Positions 25,368 to 34,050 of a DNA stretch of 64,000 bases are shown here, piece after piece. The notes beneath the pieces were generated by a model, which was not told the DNA's origin, ran no database searches, and was given only the letters and a program-made list of their open reading frames with translations. The first letter of the stretch is position 1, and every line of letters begins with the position of its first letter. The position numbers and the translations under genes were made by a program. Source of the DNA: an uncultured Alphaproteobacteria bacterium (lineage in GTDB: Bacteria > Pseudomonadota > Alphaproteobacteria > Rhizobiales > Beijerinckiaceae); contig CALKHP010000001.1 in the NCBI GenBank assembly GCA_937988775.1, positions 19,114 to 83,113 of the forward strand, read 5' to 3'.

Positions 25368-25388
25368 GCCGGGGACGCGTTCCCAGGC
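25368..25388 (-). promoter_or_regulatory. Intercistronic hairpin between dppA and dppB
   Basis: GCCGGGGA (25368-25375) and TCCCAGGC (25381-25388) pair over 8 positions with one mismatch around a 5-base loop, just after the dppA stop at 25395. It is weaker than the other post-binding-protein hairpins in the window but sits in the same place. Confidence 0.5.
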
Positions 25389-25394
25389 AACTGC

Positions 25395-26996
25395 TCAGGT
25401 CTTTTCGACGTTCCAGAACGGGATGATCTCGGGCACCTTGACGAAGCCTTTGACATTCTTGCGCCAGGCAGCGGGCGAGGTCCATTGCCCCATATAGACG
25501 GTGGGCACGAAGTCCCAGGCGTTCCTCTGCATCTCCTTGGCGACGGCGAGCCGGTCATCGGGCTCCGCCTTGGCCCATTTGTCGCGCAGCATCTCGTTGG
25601 TCTCGTCCTTCGGCCAGCCGAACCAGGATTTGTCGCCATTGGCGACATGGCCGATGAAGTTGATCGGGCTGGCGATATTCGAGGTCGAGGAGAAGGTGGT
25701 GAAAGTGTTCCAGCCGCCCTTGTCCGGTGGCTCGCGATTGGCGCGGCGCGTCACCACGCCACCCCAGTCGGAGGTGGCGAGCTGGGCGTTGACGCCGGCC
25801 TGTTGCAGCCATTGCGCCACGAGCTGCGGCGCGTTGTTCATGAAGGCGAAGTTGCTTGCCTGCAGCAGGATGACTGGGCGGCCGTCATAGCCGGCTTCCT
25901 TGAACAGCGCCTGCGCCTTGGGAATGTTCGGCGCTTCCTTGAACCACTCGGTGTTCTCGTGGTTCTCCATCGAGGTGCCGATGCCGAACAGGGAATCGCA
26001 TTTCTTCCAGTATTTGCCGCTGCCGAAGGTCGATTTCATCACGTCGGACTGGTTGACGAGATACAGCATCGCCTGGCGCGCCTTCTTGTTGTCGAAGGGC
26101 GGATACAGGAAGTTCAGGCGCATGAAGCCGACATTGCCGGTCGGGTTCAGCACCTCGACGGTGATGTTGGCATCCGATTCCAGCTGGTCGATCAGGTCGA
26201 GCGGCGGCAGTTCCATGAAGTCGATCTCGCCGGCCTGCAGCGCGGCCATCGCCGTCTGCTCGTCGGCGATATTGTCCCAGATCACGCGGTCGAGCTTGAC
26301 GACCTTGCCGCCGGAAAGCCCGCTCGGAGCCTCCTTGCGCGGCACGTAATTCGGGTTGCGATCATAGACGTAGGACGCGCCCATCTTGGTCGCGTCCTGG
26401 TTGAAGATGAACGGACCGGAGCCGACGAACTCCTTGATCTGCTGCATCGGGTCGGTCTCGGCATCCTTCTTGCGCATGATGAACAGGTCCGGCGTGCCGG
26501 GCTTGGCCATGGCGTCGAGAATCAGCGGATAGCGCTCCTTGAGCGAGATGACGAAGGTCCGGTCATCCTTGGCGGAGGTATCCTTGACGCGCTCGAACAT
26601 GTGCTGGCCGGCGCTGTCGCGCACCGCCCAGCGCCGCATCGAGGCGATGCAATCGGCGGAGGTCACCGGGCTGCCGTCGCTGAATTTCAGGCCGTCGCGC
26701 AGCTTGAACGTCCATGACAGGCGGTCGTCGGAGGGCGCGAAACTCTCGACCATCTGCGGCTGCGGCTTGTTGTCGGCATCGACGCCGAACAGCATGTCGT
26801 AGATCATGGCACCGTGATAGGCGGTGATGTTGGCGGTCGTCCAGATCGGGTCGAAGGAGCGCAGGTCGCCCTGCATGACGCATTTCAGCGTGCGGGCGGC
26901 GGTGGGGGCCGATTGCGCGCGCGCGATCGAGGGCGCGCTGATCAGCGTGGCGGCGGCAACGCCACCTTGTACGAAACGGCGACGCGTCGTTTTCAT
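25395..26996 (-). CDS. dppA: Peptide/nickel-type ABC transporter substrate-binding protein
   Basis: 533 aa family 5 solute-binding protein. The N-terminus has a twin-arginine-like signal (TTRRRFVQGGVAAATLISAPSIARA). The mature protein shows the family's SFDPIWTTANITAYHGAMIYDMLF segment and SWTFKLRDGLKFSDGSPVTSADCIASMRRW. It binds peptides or similar small solutes in the periplasm for DppBCDF. A good ribosome site (GGGAGAG) precedes ATG. It is first in the minus-strand operon and divergent from the metallohydrolase gene at 27155 over 158 bases. The exact ligand cannot be read from sequence; members also carry nickel, haem or opines. Confidence 0.92.
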   Translation of the reverse strand: MKTTRRRFVQGGVAAATLISAPSIARAQSAPTAARTLKCVMQGDLRSFDPIWTTANITAYHGAMIYDMLFGVDADNKPQPQMVESFAPSDDRLSWTFKLRDGLKFSDGSPVTSADCIASMRRWAVRDSAGQHMFERVKDTSAKDDRTFVISLKERYPLILDAMAKPGTPDLFIMRKKDAETDPMQQIKEFVGSGPFIFNQDATKMGASYVYDRNPNYVPRKEAPSGLSGGKVVKLDRVIWDNIADEQTAMAALQAGEIDFMELPPLDLIDQLESDANITVEVLNPTGNVGFMRLNFLYPPFDNKKARQAMLYLVNQSDVMKSTFGSGKYWKKCDSLFGIGTSMENHENTEWFKEAPNIPKAQALFKEAGYDGRPVILLQASNFAFMNNAPQLVAQWLQQAGVNAQLATSDWGGVVTRRANREPPDKGGWNTFTTFSSTSNIASPINFIGHVANGDKSWFGWPKDETNEMLRDKWAKAEPDDRLAVAKEMQRNAWDFVPTVYMGQWTSPAAWRKNVKGFVKVPEIIPFWNVEKT

Positions 26997-27154
26997 GCTG
27001 CTCTCTCCCTGATTTTTTTGTTAGGTTATCCCGGTAAGCGACATAGGCAAGCGGCAAATCTCCAGAAAATCGCACTCTGCCGTCTCCGGCAATTTCCAGC
27101 GTCATGAAGATTTGCGCGTCGAGAACTGTGGCGATTGACCGGGAGTGAGCAGCA
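26997..27154. promoter_or_regulatory. Divergent promoter region between dppA and metallohydrolase
   Basis: 158 bases, locally AT-rich near 27012-27030 (a T-run followed by GTTAGGTTATCC). It must contain the two divergent promoters. No clear palindrome or -10/-35 pair could be assigned. Confidence 0.35.
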
Positions 27155-28321
27155 ATGGCAGGGGCATATGAACTGATCTTGCGTGGCGGGCGGGTGATCG
27201 ACCCGTCGCAAAAACTCGACAAGGTGACCGATGTCGCCTTCTCCGGCGGCAAGGTTGTCAAGATCGGTGACAAGCTGGCGGGCGAGGGCGCGCAGGTGCG
27301 CGACGTCTCGGGCTACATCGTCACGCCGGGGCTGATCGACCTTCACACCCATGTCTATTGGGGCGGCACCTCGCTCGGCATCGATGCCGAGGCGTTCTGC
27401 CGGCTGTCAGGCGTGACCACCGCCATCGATACCGGCAGTGCCGGGCCGGGCAATTTCGCCGGCTTCCGCAAACATGTCATCGAGAAGAGCCAGGTCCGCA
27501 TCCTGGCCTATCTCCACGTCTCGCATGCCGGCATCTATGGTTTCGACAAGCGCGTCATGGTCGGCGAGAGCGAGGAAATCCGCCTGATGAGCCCGGTCGA
27601 TTGCGCCCGCGTCGCCGACGAGAACCGCGATCTCGTCGTCGGCATCAAGGTGCGCGTCGGGCTGCATTCATCGGGCACCAACGGCGAGGCGGCGCTCGAT
27701 ATGGCCTTGCAGGTCGCCGACGAGGTCGGCATGCCGCTGATGTGCCATATCGACCATCCGCCGCCGAGCTACGAGCATGTCATCGGCCGCCTGCGCCAGG
27801 GCGATATCCTGACCCACGCCTTCCGGCCGTTCCCGAACGCGCCGTCCACCGCGCAGGGCACCGTCAAGCGCGCCGTGCTGGAAGCGCGCGAGCGCGGCGT
27901 GCTGTTTGATATCGGCCACGGCAAGGGCTCCTTCGCCTTCAAGACGGCGCGCAACATGCTCGCCAACGGCTTCGAGCCGGATACGATCTCGTCGGACGTG
28001 CACACGCTGTGCATTGACGGGCCGGCTTTCGACCAGGTCACGACGATGTCGAAATTCCTCTGCCTCGGCATGCCGCTCGACAAGGTCGTGGCGGCCTCCA
28101 CCATCAACGCGGCCTTTGCGCTGCGCCGGCCGGAGCTTGGCTCGCTCAAGCCCGGCAGCGTCGGCGACGCCACCATCCTCTCGGTCAAGACCGGCAAGTT
28201 CGATTATGTCGATGTCGTCGACGAGCACCTGACCGGCGACAGGAAGATCGTCTCGGAAGGCGTAGTCATCGCCGGCAAATGGTGGCACCCGAAACGCTCG
28301 AACAAGTTCAAGGCGGCGTGA
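27155..28321 (+). CDS. Amidohydrolase/deacetylase family metallohydrolase (dihydroorotase-like)
   Basis: 388 aa TIM-barrel metal hydrolase. The metal ligands are visible: HTH in VTPGLIDLHTHVYWGG near residue 65, a lysine that could be carboxylated in VVGIKVRVG near residue 168, His in LMCHIDHPPPSYEH near residue 195, His in ILTHAFRPFPNA near residue 220, and Asp in TISSDVHTLC near residue 285. It matches the EF_0837/AHA_3915-type family of dihydroorotase-like enzymes, which deacetylate or cleave N-acyl amino acids or hydantoins. A ribosome site GGGAGTGAG precedes ATG. It is divergent from dppABCDF and convergent with an M20 peptidase; the three together suggest salvage of an N-acyl or peptide-like compound. 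Confidence 0.87.
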   Translation: MAGAYELILRGGRVIDPSQKLDKVTDVAFSGGKVVKIGDKLAGEGAQVRDVSGYIVTPGLIDLHTHVYWGGTSLGIDAEAFCRLSGVTTAIDTGSAGPGNFAGFRKHVIEKSQVRILAYLHVSHAGIYGFDKRVMVGESEEIRLMSPVDCARVADENRDLVVGIKVRVGLHSSGTNGEAALDMALQVADEVGMPLMCHIDHPPPSYEHVIGRLRQGDILTHAFRPFPNAPSTAQGTVKRAVLEARERGVLFDIGHGKGSFAFKTARNMLANGFEPDTISSDVHTLCIDGPAFDQVTTMSKFLCLGMPLDKVVAASTINAAFALRRPELGSLKPGSVGDATILSVKTGKFDYVDVVDEHLTGDRKIVSEGVVIAGKWWHPKRSNKFKAA

Positions 28322-28352
28322 CGCCGCCGCGGCGTTTCCCGGCCGGGGGGCC

Positions 28353-29519
28353 TCAGTGCAGCGTGGCGAGCAGCGCGGCCATCAGCCGGCCGCGCTCCAG
28401 CAAGCTTTCCGTGATGATATGCTCGTCGAGCGTATGCGGCCCGTCGCCGCGCGCGCCGAGGCCATCGAGCGTGGCGATGCCCATCGCACCGGTGAAGTTG
28501 CCGTCGGAGCCGCCGCCGGAATTCTGGTGCGGAATTTCGAAACCAAGGTCCCCAGCCAGCGCGCTGGCATGCTCATAGAGTTGCCATGAGGCATCGTTCC
28601 GGGTCCAGACCGGGCGCACGAGCGCCGTCCTGGCGGTAACGCCGGCGCCCTTGCCGATCGGGGCGAGCGCGCTCATGCGCGCGATCGCGACCGCGAGCTT
28701 TTCGTCGGTCGTCGCCGATACCAGCACTTCGGCGTCGCAGGTCGTGGACACGCAATTGACCCAGCGCCCGCCCTGAACGACGCCGACACTGTATCCGGTC
28801 TCGTCATCGGTCATCGCCTCGATGGCGACGATCTGATGCGCCATCTCGCGGATCGCCGACACGCCCTCGCTCAGCCGCAGACCGGCATGGCTCGGCTGGC
28901 CGCGCGTCTCGAGGGCGAAACGCGCGATGGCATAACGGCCGGTCACCACGCCGCCGTTGCGGCGGCCCGGCTCGGGGATGAGTACGTATTTGTGGCGGGC
29001 GGCTTCCGCTTCGATCAGCCGGCGCGTGCTCGGGCTGCCGACCTCCTCGTCGCAGGTGAACAGAACGGTGATCGGCAGCAGGCTCGTGAACGCGGCACGT
29101 TGAAGCTGCCGGATGGCTTCCAGCGCGAGGTAGTTACCACCCTTCATGTCGAGGATGCCCGGCCCGTAGCAGCGCTCGCCCTGCTGGCGCCAGGCCAGCG
29201 TCTCGATGGTGCCGAGCGGGTGCACTGTGTCGAGATGCCCGAGGACGAGAATGCCGGGCTGGTCGGCCCTTGCATGCGGGAAGCGCGCCTTCACGCAATC
29301 GCCAAAGCCCATATCACCCGGGATGCGCTGCACGGCGGCGCCCATGATGGTGAGGTCGCGCTCAGCCACGTCCATCATCCGGTTGACGGCGGCGCATTCG
29401 TAGGTCGGGCTTTCCTGCTCGACCCAGAGCCGCAACCCGCGCAGCATGTCATCGAGGTCGAAGGGCAGGCAGGCGGCGTTCAGGCCGCCCGCCGTGGAAG
29501 CGTCTCTTTTCATGTTCAC
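28353..29519 (-). CDS. M20 family metallopeptidase (glutamate carboxypeptidase-like)
   Basis: 388 aa. The dinuclear zinc site is visible: GHLDTVHP near residue 94, DMKGG near residue 123, TCDEEVGSPSTR near residue 158 (catalytic Glu-Glu), PEPGRRNGG near residue 185, and the C-terminal HTLDEHI His. A dimerisation lid domain lies about residues 190-305. It probably cleaves a C-terminal amino acid, like carboxypeptidase G2, or an N-acyl amino acid. No signal peptide is seen, so it is cytoplasmic. The start is GTG at 29519, or an ATG two codons later; neither has a strong ribosome site. It is convergent with the metallohydrolase. Confidence 0.88.
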   Translation of the reverse strand: MNMKRDASTAGGLNAACLPFDLDDMLRGLRLWVEQESPTYECAAVNRMMDVAERDLTIMGAAVQRIPGDMGFGDCVKARFPHARADQPGILVLGHLDTVHPLGTIETLAWRQQGERCYGPGILDMKGGNYLALEAIRQLQRAAFTSLLPITVLFTCDEEVGSPSTRRLIEAEAARHKYVLIPEPGRRNGGVVTGRYAIARFALETRGQPSHAGLRLSEGVSAIREMAHQIVAIEAMTDDETGYSVGVVQGGRWVNCVSTTCDAEVLVSATTDEKLAVAIARMSALAPIGKGAGVTARTALVRPVWTRNDASWQLYEHASALAGDLGFEIPHQNSGGGSDGNFTGAMGIATLDGLGARGDGPHTLDEHIITESLLERGRLMAALLATLH

Positions 29520-29949
29520 GGATCGCTGTGCAAGAGGGCGTCGTCGCGCTCATAGCTACAATCCCGTGAGGGCGCAGGGCAAGCACGATGGACTTTGCGT
29601 GCAGATCACCGGCCGCGGCGTGCCGGCATGGCGCATCGTCCCTTCTCCTTGCCGGCCCTCTTTCCCAGCCATCCGTCCGGATGCAGCGCTGCCCGCTTCC
29701 CTCGCCCGCTCAGGCGGTCGTGGGTTGGCGGTGCGGGTAAGGTGGACACTGTATACAGTATGTAGAGTTTAGAGCGCAGAATGCTTGATACCTCGGCGCG
29801 ATTGCATTAGCGTTTCGCCGATTGGGCGGGAGCCGATCATGACAACCGGCTTTGGCGCCATGCGGTTCCCGGTCATTGCAGCAAACGGTTCTGCACGGGC
29901 CCGCCAACGCCAATCTTGCGGCAAACGCACAAATCGAAGGAGGAAACAG
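29520..29949. promoter_or_regulatory. Divergent intergenic region (M20 peptidase / tctC)
   Basis: 430 bases with no convincing gene. The last quarter is less GC-rich than the surroundings. It holds the perfect palindrome at 29748-29759. A TGGACA hexamer (29743-29748) resembling a -35 box touches the palindrome, but no good -10 follows at the right distance. The tctC leader would be about 180 nt long. Confidence 0.4.
29748..29759. promoter_or_regulatory. Perfect 12-bp palindrome, candidate GntR (FadR-type) operator
   Basis: ACTGTATACAGT is self-complementary. The core TGTATACA fits the GT...AC pattern of operators bound by FadR/VanR-type GntR regulators (family consensus nyGTMnAKACny). It lies between the M20 peptidase gene and tctCBA, neither of which has a regulator gene next to it. 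Confidence 0.55.
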
Positions 29950-30948
29950 ATGCTCAGGAAAAGTTCACTGCTGGTCGCCATGGCGGCGATGATCATGGCC
30001 GGCGGCACGGCCGTCGCGGCGGATTGGAAGCCGGAGCGTCCGGTCGAGTTCGTCGTCGCCTCGGGTGCCGGCGGCGGCACCGACAACTTCGCCCGCACCG
30101 TGCAGAAGGCGATTGCCGCCCATAAGCTGATGGATCAGTCGATTGCCGTGCTCAACAAGGGCGGCGGCAGCGGCGCGGAGGCCTTCATCTACGCCAAGAC
30201 CAACGCGGGCAACCCCCACAAGCTGATCTTCGGCACCAACAATGTCTATCTGCTGCCGCATGTCACCAAGCTTGGCTATACGACGGCCGATCTCACGCCG
30301 GTTGCGGCGATGGCGCTCGATGAATTCCTGATCTGGGTCAACGCCAAATCCGACTACAAGGACGCCAAGAGCTTCATCGACGCGGCCAAGGCCAACCCCG
30401 GCAAGATCAAGGTGGCGGGCAGCCAGTCGAAGGATACCGACCAGACGCTGGTCAGCCTGATCCAGCAGGTCACCGGCGCCAAGTTCACCTATGTGCCGTT
30501 CAACGGCGGCGGCGCGGTCAACGTCCAGCTCGTCGGCGGCCATGTCGATGCCAACGTCAACAATCCCAGCGAGAATATCGAGCAGTGGAAGGCCGGCGCC
30601 CTGCGTCCGCTTTGCGTGTTCGCGCCTAAGACGCTGGAAGCCGGGCCGAAGATCCACGACGGCAAGGGCTGGTCGGATATCCCGACCTGCAAATCGGCCG
30701 GCATCGCCATTGATTCCTATGAGATGCCGCGCACGATCTGGCTTCCCGCCGGTGTGCCGGAGGGGGCTGTCGCCTATTACCGCGAACTGTTCAAGAAGGT
30801 CTCGGAAACGCCGGAATGGAAGGATTACGTGCAGCGCACCTCGCAATCCGGCCAGTTCCTGACCGGCGCGGCCTTCGATGACTTCCGCAAGACCGACGAA
30901 GCCAATGCGACGAAGGTTTTCGTGGCAGAGGGCTGGGCCATCAAGTAA
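29950..30948 (+). CDS. tctC: Tripartite tricarboxylate transporter substrate-binding protein (Bug family)
   Basis: 332 aa with a Sec signal peptide (MLRKSSLLVAMAAMIMAGGTAVA). Bug family marks are WKPERPVEFVVASGAGGGTDNFAR at the start of the mature protein, the LTPVAAMALDEFLIWV strand and YVPFNGGGAVNVQLVGGHVDANVNNP. It binds a carboxylate, such as citrate-like or aromatic acids, in the periplasm for TctAB. The ATG is preceded by GGAGGAAACA; an in-frame TTG at 29785 would only add noncoding-looking residues. A hairpin follows the gene. Confidence 0.92.
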   Translation: MLRKSSLLVAMAAMIMAGGTAVAADWKPERPVEFVVASGAGGGTDNFARTVQKAIAAHKLMDQSIAVLNKGGGSGAEAFIYAKTNAGNPHKLIFGTNNVYLLPHVTKLGYTTADLTPVAAMALDEFLIWVNAKSDYKDAKSFIDAAKANPGKIKVAGSQSKDTDQTLVSLIQQVTGAKFTYVPFNGGGAVNVQLVGGHVDANVNNPSENIEQWKAGALRPLCVFAPKTLEAGPKIHDGKGWSDIPTCKSAGIAIDSYEMPRTIWLPAGVPEGAVAYYRELFKKVSETPEWKDYVQRTSQSGQFLTGAAFDDFRKTDEANATKVFVAEGWAIK

Positions 30949-30964
30949 CCGGCGGTCAGCGTGA

Positions 30965-30992
30965 GCGGCGCGGCCGGCAGCGGCTGCGCCGC
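30965..30992 (+). promoter_or_regulatory. Intercistronic hairpin between tctC and tctB
   Basis: GCGGCGCGGCC (30965-30975) pairs with GGCTGCGCCGC (30982-30992) over 11 positions with one G-T wobble and a 6-base loop. It lies 16 bases after the tctC stop and 26 before tctB, and likely stabilises the binding-protein message. Confidence 0.7.
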
Positions 30993-31018
30993 CGCACGAG
31001 CAGAGGATTTGAACGGCC

Positions 31019-31495
31019 ATGTCGATCTCGCGTTTCGCGATGGAAATCGTTGTCGCCCTGGCGGTTTGCATCGCCGGGGCCATTGTCGTGACCGGGGCGA
31101 TGGAATTCGGCATCCGCTGGAGTGAATCCGGGCCGGAGGCGGGCTATTTCCCGTTCTATGTCGGGCTGCTGCTGATCTTCGGCGGCATCGGCGCCGGCGC
31201 CCAGGCGGTGTTCGCGCGATCGGACAGCGTCTTCCTCGACCGCGCGCAATTGCAACGGCTGGTTTCGTTCTTTGTCCCGATGCTGATTTTCGTGATCATC
31301 AGCGTGTTCCTGGGGCTCTATGTCGGAACGGCGGTTTATCTTCTGGTCGTCATGCGCTTCCAGGGCGGCTATCGTTGGCCGTTTTCGCTAGTGGTCAGTA
31401 TCGGCACGGTCCTGTTCTTCTTCGTGATCTTCGAAGTGTGGTTCCAGGTCCCGCTGCTGAAAGGCCCGCTCGAAGAATTTCTCGGCATTTACTGA
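31019..31495 (+). CDS. tctB: Tripartite tricarboxylate transporter small membrane protein TctB
   Basis: 158 aa, four predicted membrane segments. The MEFGIRWSESGPEAGYFPFYVGLLLIFGG stretch is diagnostic of TctB. It is the small membrane subunit working with TctA. It lies between tctC and tctA, with 51 bases before the tctA start. The ribosome site GAGGA is 12 bases before ATG. Confidence 0.9.
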   Translation: MSISRFAMEIVVALAVCIAGAIVVTGAMEFGIRWSESGPEAGYFPFYVGLLLIFGGIGAGAQAVFARSDSVFLDRAQLQRLVSFFVPMLIFVIISVFLGLYVGTAVYLLVVMRFQGGYRWPFSLVVSIGTVLFFFVIFEVWFQVPLLKGPLEEFLGIY

Positions 31496-31546
31496 AACTC
31501 GAAAGCACCGAAACGCGTCAGGAAGCGCCTGTCGTCGGGAGGACCA

Positions 31547-33052
31547 GTGGAAAACTTCGCTTCGCTGATGCACGGATTTTCGCTCGCGCTGACCAGCTAT
31601 CACGTGATGCTGATGATCGTCGGCGTCATGCTCGGCCTGCTCGTCGGCGTGTTGCCCGGCCTCGGCGCACCCAACGGCGTGTCGCTGCTGCTGCCGCTCA
31701 CCTTCTCGATGGACCCGGCCTCCGCCATCATCCTGCTTGCCAGCATGTATTGGGGCGCGCTGTTCGGCGGCTCGACGACCTCGATCCTGTTCAACATTCC
31801 CGGCGAGCCGTCCTCGGTCGCCACCACCTTCGACGGCCACCCGATGGCGCGCAAGGGCGAGGCGACGCGGGCGCTGACGCTGGCCTTCATGTCCGCCGGT
31901 TTCGGGGCGCTGATCGGCGTCGTCCTCATCACCTTCCTGTCGAGCTGGGCGGCGCGTTTCGCGCTTCGCTTCAGCGCACCGGAATATTTCGGCGTGTATT
32001 TCCTCGCCTTCGCCGCCTTCATCGGCATGGGCAGCGCCTCGCCGTTCAAGACCATCGTCTCGATGATGCTGGGTTTTGCGCTCGGCGCGGTCGGCATGGA
32101 TTCCGTCACCGGCAGCCTGCGGCTGACCTTCGGCTTCGACCAGCTCCTGCCCGGCATCAGCTTCCTCGTCGCCGTGATCGGCCTGTTCGGCATTGGCGAA
32201 TTGCTCGTGACCATGGAGGAGGGGCTGGCCTTCAACAGCGTGGCGACGCGCGTCAGCCCGCGCGAGGTCGGCCGCACCATCCTCGAATGGCCGCGCTACT
32301 GGGTCGCCCTGCTGCGCTCGAGTGCGGTCGGCTGCTGGATGGGCATCACGCCGGGCGGGCCGACGGCGGCCTCGTTCATGAGCTACGGCCTGGCGCAGCG
32401 CTGGTCGCGCCGGCCGGAGGAGTTCGGTGAGGGCAGGCCGGAGGGCGTCGTTTCGCCGGAGACTGCCGACCATGCCGCCGGCACCTGCGCCATGCTGCCG
32501 ATGCTGGCGCTCGGCGTGCCGAGTTCGGCGACGGCGGCGGTGATGATGGGCGGCCTGATGATCTGGGGCCTCAACCCCGGTCCGATGCTGTTCACCGAAC
32601 AGCATGATTTCGTCTGGGCGCTGATCGCCAGCATGTATCTCGGCAATGTCGTCGCCGTGGTGCTGGTGCTGATGACCGTGCCGCTGTTTGCCGCCATCCT
32701 GCGCATCCCGTTCGCCATCATCGGGCCGATCATCGTCGCGGTCTGTTTCATCGGCGCCTACAGCGTCAACAGCAACGCCTTCGATTTCTGGCTCGTGCTG
32801 GTGTTCGGCGTCGTCGGCTACCTGTTCAAGAAGCTCGATTATCCGCTGGCGCCGCTGGTGCTGGCCATGGTGCTCGGCGACAAGGCCGAGGATGCCTTCC
32901 GCCAGGCGATGATTATGTCGCAAGGCGACCTGACGGTGTTCTGGTCCAATCCGCTCGCCGCGACGATCATGACCGCCGGCCTGCTGCTGCTCTTCATGCC
33001 GCTGGTGTCGTTTGGCGTGCGGCGTGTGCGGCGGCTCAGCGTAAAATCCTAG
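31547..33052 (+). CDS. tctA: Tripartite tricarboxylate transporter large permease TctA
   Basis: 501 aa with about 12 membrane segments. Typical motifs are VLPGLGAPNGVSLLLPLTF, ILLASMYWGALFGGSTTSILFNIPGEPSSVATTFDG, and the GVPSSATAAVMMGGLMIWGLNPGP repeat-like second motif. It forms the channel for the carboxylate delivered by TctC. The start is GTG with GGGAGGA upstream. Its stop shares a CTAG palindrome with the stop of the convergent propeller gene. Confidence 0.93.
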   Translation: MENFASLMHGFSLALTSYHVMLMIVGVMLGLLVGVLPGLGAPNGVSLLLPLTFSMDPASAIILLASMYWGALFGGSTTSILFNIPGEPSSVATTFDGHPMARKGEATRALTLAFMSAGFGALIGVVLITFLSSWAARFALRFSAPEYFGVYFLAFAAFIGMGSASPFKTIVSMMLGFALGAVGMDSVTGSLRLTFGFDQLLPGISFLVAVIGLFGIGELLVTMEEGLAFNSVATRVSPREVGRTILEWPRYWVALLRSSAVGCWMGITPGGPTAASFMSYGLAQRWSRRPEEFGEGRPEGVVSPETADHAAGTCAMLPMLALGVPSSATAAVMMGGLMIWGLNPGPMLFTEQHDFVWALIASMYLGNVVAVVLVLMTVPLFAAILRIPFAIIGPIIVAVCFIGAYSVNSNAFDFWLVLVFGVVGYLFKKLDYPLAPLVLAMVLGDKAEDAFRQAMIMSQGDLTVFWSNPLAATIMTAGLLLLFMPLVSFGVRRVRRLSVKS

Positions 33053-34050
33053 GGCCGGTTCGCCTGTTGCGGCTGTACCCGCATGAATTTCTGGACGCGG
33101 CCCAGCCTGCCCGGAAGGGGTGTATCGGGAAAGACGGCCGGCCAATCTCTTTCCGCGACTTCGCCGACATACATGTCGCCGCGCGAGTCGAGCGCGATGC
33201 TGTGCGGTGAGACGAAGCGGCCGGGCTCCAGGCCGGCGCCCTGTCCGTCGTCGATCCGGGCGACGAGATTGCTTTTCTGGTCGAGGATGCTCACGCGTGG
33301 TCCGAGATTGGGCGTGGCCCGGTTCACCGGCATATAGGGCTTCAATTCGCCGACGATGCAGTGCGGACAGCGCCCGGGCATGATCGCGAGGCCGCTCGGG
33401 CGGTGCATGTTGTTGATCTGCGCCTCGTAGCGGCCGTTGCCATCGAAAATCTGCACGCGATGGTTCTCGCGGTCGGCGACATAGACCCAGCCATCGCCAT
33501 CGCAGCAGATATTATGCGGCAGGTTGAACTCGCCCGGCCCGCTGCCCGGCCGCCCCCATGACATGAGATGCTTGCCGTCGGCCGTGTATTTGTGGACGCA
33601 GGCATTGCCATAGCCATCCGAGACGTAGATGTCGCCGCTCGGCGACAGGGCGGTATGGGTGCAGCGGCAGAATGGCTGCCCGCTCATTGGCGCGGACGGC
33701 TTGCCCGGCTCGCCGATGCACAGCAGCAATTTGCCGTCCAGCGTGAACTTCCGCACGGTATGGTCGCCGTTATCGGTCAGGTAGATCGAATCGTCCGGCC
33801 CGATGCTGGCGCCATGCGCATTGACGAACAGGCCGTGCCCCCACGACGTCCGGTAGTGTCCGGCACGGTCGAGGACGACGACCGGATGCTCGCCGCGATT
33901 GAAGAGATAGACCTGATCGCGCTGATCGACCGCGATGCCGGCGACATCGCCGAGCACGATCCCGGGAGGGAGCTTGGCCCAGTCGGGCTGCGCGCGGAAC
34001 GCCAGCTCCCCGCCACCTGCGTCATCCTTCATGCGTCCTGCCCCCGCCAT
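33049..34050 (-). CDS. NHL-repeat beta-propeller protein (PAL-like lyase fold)
   Basis: 333 aa. Several NHL-type blades are visible: VAGIAVDQRDQVYLFNRG, GASIGPDDSIYLTDNGDHTVRKF, TALSPSGDIYVSDGYGNACVHKY, and NICCDGDGWVYVADRENHRVQIF, then SIALDSRGDMYVGEV. The repeat pattern resembles peptidyl-alpha-hydroxyglycine amidating lyase and other NHL six-bladed propellers. No signal peptide is seen, and no catalytic assignment is possible. It is convergent with tctA and divergent from an Fe3+-type ABC operon. An ATG six codons in (34032) with AGGAC upstream is an alternative start. Confidence 0.8.
   Translation of the reverse strand: MAGAGRMKDDAGGGELAFRAQPDWAKLPPGIVLGDVAGIAVDQRDQVYLFNRGEHPVVVLDRAGHYRTSWGHGLFVNAHGASIGPDDSIYLTDNGDHTVRKFTLDGKLLLCIGEPGKPSAPMSGQPFCRCTHTALSPSGDIYVSDGYGNACVHKYTADGKHLMSWGRPGSGPGEFNLPHNICCDGDGWVYVADRENHRVQIFDGNGRYEAQINNMHRPSGLAIMPGRCPHCIVGELKPYMPVNRATPNLGPRVSILDQKSNLVARIDDGQGAGLEPGRFVSPHSIALDSRGDMYVGEVAERDWPAVFPDTPLPGRLGRVQKFMRVQPQQANRP

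Noticed and set aside
24660..26717. 685-codon plus-strand open frame opposite dppA and dppB
   Set aside because: His/Arg/Asp-rich translation with no known domain; shadow of the binding-protein and permease genes.
31388..33145. 585-codon minus-strand open frame opposite tctA
   Set aside because: Low-complexity Gln/Asp/His-rich shadow of the TctA permease gene.
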